This document shows, one piece after another, positions 1 to 10,992 of a stretch of DNA of 64,000 nucleotides (positions are counted from its first letter, which is position 1; each line of letters opens with the position of its first letter). Source of the DNA: Medicago truncatula (lineage: Eukaryota; Streptophyta; Magnoliopsida; Fabales; Fabaceae); NCBI RefSeq assembly GCF_003473485.1, contig NC_053042.1, positions 49,315,762 through 49,379,761 of the forward strand. The letters run 5' to 3'. The translations under genes were made by a program, and so were the position numbers. The notes below the pieces were generated by a model. The model made no database searches, had not been told where the DNA came from, and saw nothing but the letters and a program-made list of their open reading frames with translations.

Positions 1-16
1 ATAGTTATAGGATAAA

Positions 17-410
17 ATAGGTCAAATGCATCTAAAGATCCTTTAAGTTTTTCGTTTTTTCCAAAGTGGTCCTTTAAGTTTCAAAAGTCCCAAATAAGTC
101 CTTTTAGTTTTTGAATCGTTTCAAACAAGTCCTATTGTAGATAACATAGTTTGGTAATTGCTTCCTTGAACTCATCTTTGGTACCAAATCTGATTCCTAA
201 CACCACTTAAAATTAGTCATCTTTTTAGGCATGACAAATGGTGGATAATGTTCTTTGTTGCTATCATCTGAATCATCACCATCATCCTCTAAAATGACTT
301 GTTTGAAACGATTCAAAAACTAAAAGGACTTGTTTGAGACTTTTGAAACTTAAATGACCACTTTAGAAAAAACGAAAAACTTAAAGGACCTTTAGATGCA
401 TTTGTCCTAT
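17..410. repeat. Foldback (long inverted repeat) element, MITE-like
   Basis: Two arms of roughly 115-120 bases face each other. The left arm (about 17-135) reads into repeats of the type 'tcctttaagttt', and the right arm (about 290-410) is its near-perfect reverse complement, including the shared AAATGCATCTAAAG near the ends. The centre (about 140-290) is unrelated sequence. No coding potential is seen. The structure fits a non-autonomous foldback DNA element. No clean target duplication was found, so the superfamily is unassigned. Confidence 0.75.
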
Positions 411-2167
411 AAAATAACAAAGTTCTAACAACACACATTATAATTATTCTCTAAAAAAATATTATAATTTTTTTTTTGTATTTATACTAAAAAAAGAAAT
501 AACAATATCTAGTTAAATACCATCAAAATTTACTAATAAATATTCCAGTTATATGGAAACTAAGTAACATTATAATTTGTTAGTGTCGGAATAAGAACTT
601 TCCAGTTATCATGCAAGGAACTGAGCAAATAATCATCTTTTTTTGGTAGTGATGCAATTCATCATCTAGTTAAGTACCAATAGCTTCCAATTGATTTACA
701 ATATTTTGAAAAACCCGCGTATGCTCTGCCATTGAGGGAATAAGATTTGGTGTTGTAACGGCTAGAGAAATAACCAAACAAACACAGTTCAACTGCTCTT
801 TTTTCATCTTGTCAAAAAAAAAAAAAGAGTACTCTTTTTCATCCTCTAAAAAAATAAAAACTACTCTTTTTCATTGCAATTAGGAATTAAAAAACTCTTA
901 GATAGATGTGCAAAATACACAGCAGTACTTGTTTACATGGTTTGTCTCATAACGTGCGATTATCGAGATTTTCTCTCCGTCTTCTAAGACGTGGTCTAAA
1001 TATTTACTGATGATTTATTTTAAGGAGACTCTCTTTATCCGTTTAATTAACTTGCATTTTTTTTTTTGGGCTCAAAGCACCTCCATGTGCCAAAAAAAAA
1101 AAACATCGTAATTAAAATTTCTCTTTTCATCTTTTTTATTAAAATCTCCCCCTTTTTTACTCTCAGGTCAAACCAATGATAATTGAAAAATTCTGCCTAA
1201 ACTTTTACATTGAAATAAAGTTTAGGCCAAATGTTACCATCCTTCTCTTTTCTGTCATTTTCAACGCACACTACATACACATAGTACTCAACACACCATC
1301 AAGAGTTTAAAGACAAAGGGTCAACCATGTTTAGGCTCCGTTCCTTCTCATTCAAGACAAGCTGTACCAGAAGACACGAGAAGTTTATAGACAAACACAT
1401 TTGTTCTTATTCTTCATAACGCAGACAAAAACCCATCTAAATACGTGTCATTTATCCAAATCTGTAATCTTTGCAGCCACATAATTCATGGTGTGGACAC
1501 CACCAAAGCATCAACTGTGACTGATTTTGATTCTTGTGTGTATCAGTGTACATACCAGTTTGCTTACAAATCATTGATCAAAGTAGTCACACATTAAACA
1601 ATTTTCATTAAATCATATTAAAAATCTTGATTGACCTTTTGAAACTGCATTTCAAATGTAATTCTTGCATTTCAATGGTATTTGGCCGTGGTTTTATTCG
1701 AGCTAAATGTTGTAGCTTTGAGTTAAACGTGCAATGGCGTTTTAAATGTAATTCAACGCAATGATCGCATTCTATGGCCGTGGTTTTCCAGAAGCTACAT
1801 GTTGTAGTTCCGAGTTAAACATGCCGTAACATTTTTTCAATTGAGAAACAAAATTGATGATTTAGATATGCATAGATTTGTAACTCAATGGTAAACATTC
1901 ATTAATATATTAATCTCTTCCATTTCGCCCAGACCAAAAAGCAACACAACTAATTAGCAAAAAAATCTAAGGAAAAACCTCATTATTATTTTTGCTTAAT
2001 ACAAATACATTTAGTCCAATGAATATCAATTCACTATGAATTGTTCTAGAAAAATAAGTAAGATAAATCAATAATCAATCTAGATTGGACTCTCTCATGT
2101 AACCGACATGCGATCCTTGATATTGCGGAGAATCAGCACATAGATCAACAATCATGATGTTAGGCCT
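411..2167. other. Intergenic, no gene seen
   Basis: This AT-rich stretch holds short poly-A and poly-T tracts and no ORF with recognisable protein features. Its right end is presumably the 3' untranslated and downstream region of the minus-strand RING-H2 gene. Confidence 0.5.
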
Positions 2168-2752
2168 TTATTGTATCCTTTGACTTCCACATTCACCGTT
2201 GTTTTGTACGTCAATGGAAACGGAAAAATGACAGGAACATTGATGATTGAGGTTTGTTCGACAAACAGGACAAGTAATATGTGAAGAAAGCCAAGCATCA
2301 ATACATGGAGGATGAAAAACATGATTACATTGAGGTAGCACACGAACTTTGTCATTGTTGTTGAAATCACCGAGACAAACAGCACATTGTAGAGGATCTT
2401 CAATACTTTCATTAAAATGTTTGATGATGGTAGAGTAAAGTAAGATTGGGAAAGTTTTGAGAAGTTGAGGGTTGATACCTTTGTCACTTTCACATTTTGA
2501 TGAGTCTGCCCTTAACGAGTTTGTGAAGCCGCGTATTAACGTTATGAAGAGAAAAAGTAAGATAAGCGTTGCAATGATGGTTCCTATGATAACACCAATG
2601 GAAGATACGTCCCATAAAGTTGTTTGTGGAGCAAAAGGAGACACTGGTTGTACTGGAGGTTGTGCTTTTGCACTATAGTGATGGTTACAAAGAAGAAGAA
2701 GGAGGAGGATGAAAATGGGACTCAAATTTGAGTGTGTAATAGAGTTAACCAT
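2168..2752 (-). CDS. ATL-type RING-H2 finger E3 ubiquitin ligase
   Basis: The 194-residue protein has the order typical of the plant ATL family. An N-terminal hydrophobic stretch (FILLLLLLC) could be a signal peptide, a strong transmembrane segment (VIIGTIIATLILLFLFITLI) follows, then a GLD-like region (GINPQLLKTFPILLYS) and a C-terminal RING-H2. The RING ligands are all visible: CAVC, then CNHVFHPPC giving the C-x-H-x2-H-x2-C core, then CPVC, with the E2-contact Trp in DAWL. ATL proteins are membrane-anchored E3 ligases that pass ubiquitin from E2 enzymes to targets, many in defence signalling; the target here is unknown. An upstream in-frame ATG at 2791 would add 13 residues. I prefer the ATG at 2752 because a TATA box at 2814-2822 would start transcription at about 2790, and because this start puts the hydrophobic stretch at the N terminus. 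The gene appears intronless, as is usual for the family. Confidence 0.88.
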   Translation of the reverse strand: MVNSITHSNLSPIFILLLLLLCNHHYSAKAQPPVQPVSPFAPQTTLWDVSSIGVIIGTIIATLILLFLFITLIRGFTNSLRADSSKCESDKGINPQLLKTFPILLYSTIIKHFNESIEDPLQCAVCLGDFNNNDKVRVLPQCNHVFHPPCIDAWLSSHITCPVCRTNLNHQCSCHFSVSIDVQNNGECGSQRIQ

Positions 2753-2813
2753 TTTTGACTCAATTGTACTTTCAAAGGAGAGAATAAACATGAATGAATG
2801 AAAATGAATGGTG

Positions 2814-2822
2814 TTATAAATA
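2814..2822 (-). promoter_or_regulatory. TATA box of the RING-H2 gene
   Basis: The minus strand reads TATTTATAA, 62 bases upstream of the preferred ATG at 2752 but only 23 bases upstream of the alternative ATG at 2791. The spacing argues for the inner start. Confidence 0.5.
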
Positions 2823-2960
2823 CTACAAGAGAAAAGAGAAAAGGGATTGGGAATTCAGTCTCACAATTCACAAGGAAGGTGGACGCGTTTAGCTGTTTTG
2901 GAAAACTGGTGTATGTGTATCATCATCATAATATAAATAGAAGAAAACTGGTTTATGTCT

Positions 2961-3345
2961 TCTATGGTACACCCAACAATTTGAGTGTATTGATACATCA
3001 AATCCTTAAATGAGTTATTTTTTGTAGGAAAAAATTATTTTCTATCACCTATAATTATAATAACTAAATCTTATTTACCAAAAACGTCAACACAATAAAA
3101 TTTGATTTTTCTGAATTCTTATTACTCATAATAGAGAATTTTGTGTATTTTTTACAATAAAATGTAAAAAATTAGTATGATTTTTATAAAAAATGAAATG
3201 ATGTTTTTTTTTTCATATAAAATAATATTTTCTAAAATATATTTGTCAACAAACACCTATTTTCTTCATAAAAAATGATAGTTAACTTATAAAAATTGTA
3301 AGCGAGAGTACCGGTACACCGTAATTTACGGATGTACCATAGAAG
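2961..3345. repeat. Short MITE in the RING-H2 gene promoter region
   Basis: The terminal inverted repeats are CTTCTATGGTACA (2961-2973) and its exact complement TGTACCATAGAAG (3333-3345). The inside is very AT-rich with no coding potential. A near-perfect palindrome (3313-3338, GGTACACCGTAA and its complement) makes up the right terminus. The element lies about 140 bases upstream of the TATA box of the RING-H2 gene. Confidence 0.6.
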
Positions 3346-4297
3346 TCCCTAATAAATTTTGGAATATACTTTGATATCCTAGATTTTATTTTTTTTTTTC
3401 CCAAATTTTGTAAATACCAGGGTTCATCATTTTTTTGTGTGAATACCTTCAAAATTTAAATTTATTTTTAAATAATTAAATTAAGAAAATAAAATAACAT
3501 GATATTAACGATTGAGTGATGAGTATGTATCTAACAAAATTTTAGAGGAGTGTTCACTTAGGTGCATTTGATTTGTTAAATAATATGTATTTGACGGAAC
3601 AACATAGATAAATTTTAGGGTATTGAATAATTTTTGCTCTTATACGATTTTGTATTTTAGATAACTTGTACGTAGGATAATAATTTGTGTTATAATCTAG
3701 TGAGGGACTACAAAACAAACACTTTACGACTGAAATTGTTTTGTCCTTGATTTTTTTAGTAGACCAAACACACCCTTAAATAACTACTCCATATATTGGG
3801 TTTGACATTTGACACATGGGTATTTTTGTCTGTTGATGTGTAAGTAGAAAAAAAAAACTCTGTGGGTCTCATTGTCATGGTATGATTTCTCTGGTTTCTA
3901 CATTAAATGAAAGATGGATTTTATACACGAAAAGAATACTGGGAAGGATGTAGAAGAAATCGCACGTCTGTTTTTTCTTAATTACATAGGACAAAATTAG
4001 GTATATTTTTTATATTTATAAATATAGTAACATTTTAAAAAAGGTATATTAAGATAAAAGATCTCTATGGTATAAGGATTAAGGGAGAAACACATAATTA
4101 ATTTAAATCAAGTTTTGAATATAAAAATACGTGTGTGAGAAAAGGAATATGGATGCAACACAGGACGGTAAGGATGGTTTGGTGGCTATGACAATGGGGT
4201 TAAAAAATGTTAAAAATTCGTGTACCCAAAAAAAATGTTAAAAATTTGAACTTCCAACGTAATGTTGGAGCTTAGGAACCAAATTGATTAATGAGAG
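3346..4297. other. Intergenic, no gene seen
   Basis: AT-rich DNA with stop codons in all frames. No recognisable gene or RNA was found. Confidence 0.5.
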
Positions 4298-6624
4298 TAT
4301 AATTTGCTAATAATTTGTGAATTTGATCCTCTCTCCCCTCTTCTTTTTTGCCTTGCAGAAGATGTCCTCAGTAGAGGAATATCTAAGTTGGTAGAAGATG
4401 GTAGACTGGAGCTTGTTAGAGGTCCTAGAAATACTTTGCTTCCTTCTCATGTTCTTTATGCAGATGATATCATGGTTTTTTGCAATGGAAAAGTTTCTGG
4501 TCTTCAAGCTCTTCAAGATCTTTTCAAGGAGTATGCTTTATCTTCAGGTCAGATGATTAGTTCCAACAAATCAACAATCTATTCAGGCTCCATTTCCCCT
4601 GCTAGAGTTCTTAATATCGCTAACAGGCTTGGCTTTAGAATTGGTTCCCTCCCTTTCACTTACTTGGGGGATCCAATTTTCAAAGGAAAGCCTAAAAAGA
4701 TCCACTTCCAACCTATAGCCGACAAAATAAAGCTAAAATTGTCAGCTTGGAAAGCCTCTCTTCTTTCTATGGCAGGAAGAGTCCAATTAGTTAAATCAGT
4801 CATTCAGGGCATGCTCATTCATACAATCTCAATTTATGCTTGGCATGTTTCCCTTCTCAAAGACTTAGAGAAATGCATCAAGAACTTTATTTGGAGTGGA
4901 GACATTGATAAAAGAAAGCTTGTGACTGTTTCTTGGTAGAAGGTTTGCAGACCTTTTGATGAGGGGGGGTGGGTCTTAGATCTCTTGTTCATCTCAATGA
5001 AGCTAGTAACCTTAGAATGTGTTGGGAGTTGTTGACTTCAGATAAGGAATGGACCAACTTTCTTAGAGCTAGAATTTTGAAGAATGGTAAGTTTATTTCT
5101 TACCATATATATTCCTCTTTGTGGAGTAGTATGAAGTCTGAACTTTCTATCTCTAGTGCTAATTCCACTTGGTTAATTGGTGATGGAGCTTTTGTTAATT
5201 TTTGGAATGATTCTTGGTGTGGGGAACCTTTATCCCATCAACTTCATCTTAATCCGCAAATCTCTGGTCACCTTTCTGCCAAGGTTTGTGATTTCATCCG
5301 TAATGGTAAATGGGAGGTTCCACAGTTTCTGCTAGCTTACTTTCCCACTTTGGCTAATCTTGTGTCTCAAGTAACTCTTCCAATGCATCCGACTTCTGAT
5401 AGATGGATATGGAAACACTCTAACAATGGTGAATTATCTCTTAAAGAAGCTTATGTGTTCAAAGCCTATCAATCTCAGAAGGTTAATTGGTCAAAAGCTA
5501 TTTGGTCTTCTGACATTCCTCCCTCTAAATCTTTGGTAGCATGGAGATTTATGCATGGAAAGACTCCCACCGATGATCAACTTGCTTTGAGGGGAGTGTC
5601 TTTAGCCTCTATGTGTAGTTGTTGCTATAAGGCTCATGAAACTGCCACCCATCTTTTCTTTCATTGCAGTTTTGCCTTTAATTTATGGAGTTGGCTAGCT
5701 TCTGTTCTCAATAGGAGGCTTCAATTCAACACTTTTGAGGATGTTTGGCAATTGACGAATGGAAGATGGTCCCCACGGTGTAAAATTGTTATTCAAGCCA
5801 TTCTTGTCAATATCTTTCATGTTATTTGGTTTGTGAGAAATCAATCAAGATTCTCAAACAAGAAAATTCACTGGAGAGTTGCTATTAATTTGATTATTGC
5901 TAATGTTTCTTTGTCTGGTAACAATACAAGCAAAGCTTCTTGTAATAGTATAACTGAGTTTAGTATTCTTAAAACTTTTAATATTGCTATTCATCCACCT
6001 AAGGCACTAAAGATCATTGAAGTCTTATGGCATCCACCTATCTTTGACTGGATTAAATGTAACACAGATGGTGCAGCCGGTGGTATTCCATCGAAGGCTG
6101 CGTGTGGTGGTATCTTAAGAAACAACGAAGCTGAATGTATAGGTTGTTTTGCTTAAAACTTGGGTTTAGGATCCTCTTTATTTGCTGAATTATCAGGAGC
6201 CATGCAGGCTATTGAGATTGCTCATAGTAAAGGCTGGTTTAATTTTTGGTTAGAGACTGATTCTATGTTAGTCCTGCTGGCCTTCAAATCTATCTCTTTA
6301 GTTCCCTGGAGAATCAGAACTAGATGGGATAATTGTCTTTCTCTATCAAGGCAGATGAACTTTTTGGTCACACATATTTTTAGGGAAGGTAATTGTTGTG
6401 CTGATAAATTAGCAAATATTGGTATGTCGTGTAATTCTATTTTATGGATGAATGAGATTCACTTACAAGTTAGAGCTGATTACATTAGGGATAGGTTAGG
6501 CTTACCCTGTTACAGGTTTGTAAATGGTTGAAAGATTAAGGTTTTATGTCCCCCTTTCTTTTTGGTTTTTTTTTTTTTAATATATAGTTGATGCCTTTTG
6601 CATCAACAACCTTATATAAAAAAA
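4298..6624 (+). mobile_element. 5'-truncated L1-type LINE (non-LTR retrotransposon)
   Basis: The element enters abruptly inside the reverse transcriptase (DPLSPLLF, about 4322) and runs through the zinc-binding C-terminal region and an RNase H-like domain. It ends in a 3' tail with a hairpin (GTTGATGCC...GCATCAAC, about 6586-6608) and an A-rich end. The sequence before it (AATTGATTAATGAGAG, about 4282-4297) resembles the sequence after the tail (AATTGATGAGAG, about 6624-6635). This would be an imperfect target-site duplication and explains the 5' truncation as abortive reverse transcription. Confidence 0.85.
4316..6531 (+). pseudogene. LINE reverse transcriptase/RNase H ORF, broken
   Basis: In order, the reading shows the end of the RT palm with the YADD catalytic motif (about 4459-4470, HVLYADDIMVF), the thumb region (YLGDP, WKASLLSMAGR), a zf-RVT zinc-binding region (WRFMHGKTPT, then HLFFHCSFAFNLW) and an RNase H-like RVT_3 domain (KCNTDGAAGG, then LETDS, then HIFREGNCCADKLA). 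Three lesions are visible: an in-frame TAG at 4937-4939, a frame change in the run of seven G at about 4963-4969, and an in-frame TAA at 6154-6156. The upstream endonuclease and most of the RT are missing. The copy cannot make a working enzyme. Confidence 0.85.
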
Positions 6625-6905
6625 ATTGATGAGAGATTTTTAAGACTAAATTGTCTGTTTATTTTTTTTTCTTCTTCTTTTTAACTCATTGTAATTACTA
6701 ATTATCATCTTCAATTCTACTATGAGACTAATCCCCGTCACTTAAGTCCGCACAAAGACTAATGCTAGAGTATATCGTGAAACATCCGATTTATTTTTTA
6801 AAATAGGTTGGATTATCTCTCAAATAAACAATTTTAAAAAAATCAGTTATTTTTATGAAGAAGAAAAAAAAAACATATTACCAACTTTCTAATTGTGATG
6901 TTGGT
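6625..6905. other. Intergenic, no gene seen
   Basis: AT-rich spacer between the LINE and a SINE. It carries no ORF or repeat that I recognise. Confidence 0.4.
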
Positions 6906-6910
6906 GTCAT

Positions 6911-6990
6911 CGTGAGCTTATCTCAATTGCTAAGGATAATGCATAACATATGTAAGGTTTGGAGTTCAAACCCCGGCCACCACTAAAAAA
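6911..6990 (+). mobile_element. tRNA-derived SINE-like copy
   Basis: It has a pol III A-box-like start (GTGAGCTTATCTCAATTGC) and a B-box-like GGAGTTCAAACCCC about 40 bases on, ending in CCACCACT plus an A tract, as in plant tRNA-derived SINEs. The flanks TGTGATGTTGGTG and TGTCATGCTGGTG look like a decayed target duplication. A close relative lies at 30811-30893. Confidence 0.65.
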
Positions 6991-7221
6991 AATTGTCATG
7001 CTGGTGCATTCTTGACATACATTTTTTTCTTTTCGTTTTTCCATTCTTAATGGACGTTTTTTATTTTTATTTACTGAGATGGTTTAGTGGACGTTATATT
7101 GTCTAATGGAGTATAATTATTTAAAATCTAAAAAAACAAACTTTTTTTAGAAAAAAAAATAAATATGCTTTTTTTTTTTAATTTTAAATAAACTAATATA
7201 GCCCTAATTAAGAACTTAAAC

Positions 7222-7300
7222 GAATGTCCTGTAAACTTAATTCAGTTGATAGGGACAATGCATGATATATATAGGGATCAAGTTCAAACTCAGATACCCT
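7222..7300 (+). mobile_element. Decayed SINE-like copy
   Basis: It shares the body of the copy at 6911-6990 (AATTCAGTTGATAGGGACAA, then AATGCATGATATAT, then a degenerate B box AAGTTCAAACTC). The ends are unclear. Confidence 0.45.
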
Positions 7301-7310
7301 ACTTTACATT

Positions 7311-7997
7311 AAAACAAAATTGCTTAAAAGTTGAAAATAAAAAAATACATTCTAAGTGTGTAACCAACAAAGGTATAAGTGTCATCAACTATTTTTTATA
7401 GGAAACAATTATTACAGCGGAATGGTGTTTCAGACTAAGGTGGATTATATTTTGGTGCTTTTCATTTCTTTCTGGAAAAATATAAAACATTCAAAATGTT
7501 CAAAACAAAAGAAAAATTATATATATGTTTATTATTAAATAGTTTACTCAATATGCTAATAAATTTATTAATTTATTTTTGTTTGGTGTGTAGTTATTAC
7601 ACACATTAATTTAAAACAAATTTCCTTAAAAATTGAAAATAGAAATATATAATATAAGTGTGAAACCAAAAAAAAGTATAAGTGTCATAAAATAGGATTG
7701 TTGACTTAGAAAGTTATTTAAATTTATTTAATGATAAAAATCCTTAAAAGTAGAAAATAAAAAAGTTAATATTACAAGTATAAAACCAAAAACAATATAA
7801 GGGTCATTTGAATAGGATAGTTGTTATGGAAGTTATTTGATTAAGTTTCTGGAAGTCTAGAACCATGATTCATTAAACAAGAGGTTTTATGTTTTTTTTT
7901 TTAAAATAGAAAATTATTTGATTGGAAGGTGTTTATGTGATGACAAATGACGTTTTATTCGTGTGAGAACAATAATTTTCGTCCCTCTTTGAAAATT
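7311..7997. repeat. Diverged direct repeats in AT-rich spacer
   Basis: Three related blocks begin near 7311, 7611 and 7729. Each contains a 'cttaaaa...gaaaata' core followed by 'taagtgt(g)...aaccaa...gtataagtgtcat'-like sequence. No coding function is apparent. Confidence 0.35.
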
Positions 7998-8941
7998 AGG
8001 CTTAAATGCTCTTTTGATCCCTTAACTATTTAATTGGTATCGCTTTGGTCCCTTAACTAAAAAAAAGATTGTTTAAGGATTTTAAGTTTTTTTTTAGTCT
8101 CGTTTTGGTCATTTCTGTTAGGTTTCCGCAAGGGTTTTAAAAAAAAGTTAACTCCTAGACACGTGTCACCTTGTCATTGGCTCTGAGTTTTTTTTTTTAC
8201 AAAAAAAAATTATTATTATTTTTAAAATATATTTTTTTTTAAAAAAAATCCCACAGCCAATGACAAAGTGACACGTGTCCCAGAGTTAACACATGTCACC
8301 TTGTCATTGGTTATGAGAATTTTTTTTTAAAAATAAAAGGCTTAAATGCTCTTTTGGTCCCTTAACTATTTAATTGGTATCGCTTTGGTCCCTTAACTAA
8401 AAAAAAGATTGTCTGAGGATTTTAAATTTTTTTTTAGTCTTGTTTTGGTCCCTTCTGTTAGGTTTCCGTTAGGGTTTTAAAAAAAAGTTAACTCCTGGAC
8501 ACGTGTCACCTTGTCATTGGCTCTGAGTTTTCTTTTTTACAAAAAAAAAAATTATTATTATTTTTAAAATATATATTTTTTATAAAAAATCCCACAGTCA
8601 ATGACAAAGTGACACGTGTCCCAGAGTTAACACGTGTCACCTTGTCATTGGTTATGGGAATTTTTTTAAAAAAATAAAATATATATATTAAAAAAAATTA
8701 ATTTAATTTTGTTATAAAAAAAATAATATTTTTTTTTGTAAAAAAAAAAAAAAACTCAGAGCCAATAACAAGGTGACACGTGTCCACACTTAACTTTTTT
8801 TTAAAACCCTGACGGAAACTTAACAGAAGGGACCAAAACGAGACTAAAAAAAAACTTAAAATCCTCAAACAATCTTTTTTTTAGTTAAGGGACCAAAGCG
8901 ATACCAATTAAATAGTTAAAGAACAAAAGAGCATTTAAACC
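7998..8941. repeat. Compound foldback element with duplicated left arm
   Basis: The left end AGGCTTAAATGCTCTTTTG (7998) matches the complement of the right end (GAGCATTTAAACC, 8929-8941). The left arm is tandemly duplicated with a period of 340 bases (7999-8338 and 8339 to about 8672), and the opposing right arm covers about 8690-8941. The flanks TTGAAAATT (7989-7997) and TTGAAAAAT (8942-8950) give a 9-bp target duplication with one mismatch, the size made by Mutator-like elements. Repeated ACACGTGT motifs occur inside. No protein is encoded. Confidence 0.75.
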
Positions 8942-9139
8942 TTGAAAAATATAAGCAGATTTTTTTTTTATCTAAGCAGAATTTTTTTTGTCTTTGTCAA
9001 AACTATTCGTTGAATTGGTGATTTAGTTGATTTGTGCAAGCGGTGCTTGGTTGGTTGTTTGCTACGGATTGGAATTTGTGGTTCTCTATCCTTCACCTTT
9101 AGGGTTGTTGTGTGTTGCCCATTTGAGTTGTTGTTTTCA

Positions 9140-9448
9140 CTTTGGTCTCTGAATGTGTAACGAGTAGTCACAATAATCCATCAACGTATTAAAATTTTAA
9201 AATAGTTTTTGATTGTGCACTCTATTAGTCAAAATGGTCTCTGACGCTGAAATAATATCTCAATACTCACAATAACTCTTTTCATATAAGGACTAAAATG
9301 ACAATAAGTAAGTACTTATAAGGATGAATATAACAATTTTAATAAAATATTTTAACATTAGGGACTATTTTGACTAACGAATTGCACAATCATGAACTAT
9401 TTTAAAATTTTTATACATTAGAGAATTATTATTACTTATTACATTAGG
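9140..9448. repeat. MITE-like inverted repeat
   Basis: The arm at about 9190-9247 (AAAATTTTAAAATAGTTTTT, then GATTGTGCA, then TTAGTCAAAATGGTC) is the complement of about 9354-9410. Weaker pairing extends outward to 9140 and 9448. The inside is non-coding. Confidence 0.55.
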
Positions 9449-9717
9449 CCAAGTTTTTTTATCCTCCTAGTTTTTTTGTACTCTTTTACATGATTTTATT
9501 CCACTTAGGACGTCACAGATCAATCTACAGTCCAAAAAAAAATATTGTGGGTTCGGCATGGACAATATATTTTAAGATATTCTTTATCTTTGAGTTGAAT
9601 TAAAAAACATTTTTTTATTTTGGTTCTATTATTTGGTATTGTACTTGTTCTTTGTCTAATTTTAATTTAAATTCATCGGTAGAGTTTATTACAAGACAAG
9701 TGATGTTGTAGTTTTTA

Positions 9718-10030
9718 GACTTAATTGCACTTTTGGATCCCTATCTTTTCAAAAGTTGCGGTTATGGACCCCTAACTAATTTAAATACAAAACAGACCCT
9801 TATGTTTTGATTCTTTGGCAGTTTTGGACCCCCAAGGTAAAAAAAATAAAAAAATTGACACGTGGCACAACACATAGGGTGGCACGTCAGCGTTGATCGA
9901 GTCAACAATGGACTGAAGGTCCAAAACTGCCAAAGAATCAAAACATAGGAGACTGTTTTGTATTTAAATTAGTTAGGGGTCCATAACCGCAACTTTTGAA
10001 AAAATAGGGATCCAAAAGTGCAACTAAACC
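9718..10030. repeat. MULE-type MITE
   Basis: Long inverted arms begin GACTTAATTGCACTTTTGG (9718) and end in CCAAAAGTGCAACTAAACC (10030), with almost the whole 310 bases self-complementary except a short centre. The flanks TAGTTTTTA (9709-9717) and TAATTTTTA (10031-10039) form a 9-bp target duplication with one mismatch. Confidence 0.7.
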
Positions 10031-10593
10031 TAATTTTTATACACCAAAAGTAAGTATTTGAGTCATCGTATCCGTATAGACTTGTGTGATACCCTAATGC
10101 ATTCAACAATTAATATGAATCCATGTACATATTAATTTAGTTTGTGGATGCTAGTCGCTAAACATGCTTTAAGAAGTGTTTCAAATAAATGTAAGTGTTG
10201 GCCTTTTAAATATTAAAATTTAATTTAAGTATTAGATTTTTTGTGTGAAATAGAATGTTATTTTATTATTATTATTATTTTATTTTTTTGAATTTTTTTT
10301 AGAAAAATATGTTTAGTAAACTGTTGACCCAATCTAAACCCATCCGCTCATTATCAAGTTAGTTCGGTTCGAGTTTGACACAAAAATATGGGTCATTCCA
10401 AATCAATTAAATTTGATCAAAATAACCCAATCCAATTCTTGAACACCCATAGTTTCAATAATATGAAAATTATGGGATCTTTTTTTTTTTAAAGATGAAA
10501 ATTATGGTATCTGTTTTCGTGTCTTATGGTATCTCTACTCGTGTTACCTATCCGGACTTGGTAAATAGACACGCAATGTATATAATCATTGAA

Positions 10594-10650
10594 AACTCGT
10601 ACACAATACACATGACTAGAGGAGTTGGGTTCGAATCTTAGCTCGGTAAT
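10594..10650 (+). mobile_element. SINE fragment with B-box
   Basis: The string GTTGGGTTCGAATCTTAGC resembles a pol III B box downstream of an ACTAGAGG-type stretch. No A box is intact, so this is only a fragment and not a tRNA gene. Confidence 0.3.
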
Positions 10651-10707
10651 TTTGTAATTTTTTGTTGTTCGGTGACCATTTTTCTACTTTTATATGTTTA
10701 TATTTAT

Positions 10708-10992
10708 GGGTTAATTAAGTTTTTAGTCCCTATAAATATACACAGTTTTGTTTTTAGTCCCTACAAAATAAAATCGCAATTTTTAGTCCCTGCGACATTT
10801 TCCTTAAGCATTTTAGGGATCAAAATTGTTGATGGAAATTTTTTACAGGGAACAAAAGTGCTGATGGAAAATTTTATAGGGACTAAAAATGATGATGGAA
10901 AATTTTATAAGGACTAAATAGTGTGATTTTATTTTGTAGGGACTAAAAACAAAATTGTAAATATTTATAGGGATTAAAAATTTAATTAACCC
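10708..10992. repeat. MULE-type MITE with perfect 9-bp target duplication
   Basis: Termini are GGGTTAATTAAGTTTTTAG and the complementary TTTAATTAACCC, with 'agtccctataaat' type internal repeats. The 9 bases TATATTTAT occur immediately before (10699-10707) and after (10993-11001). This is the Mutator-superfamily signature. It belongs to the same family as 46207-47079. Confidence 0.8.

Noticed and set aside
8968-9171. Minus-strand ORF of 67 residues
   Set aside because: It lies in repeat-rich DNA, with no domain and no promoter or splice context.
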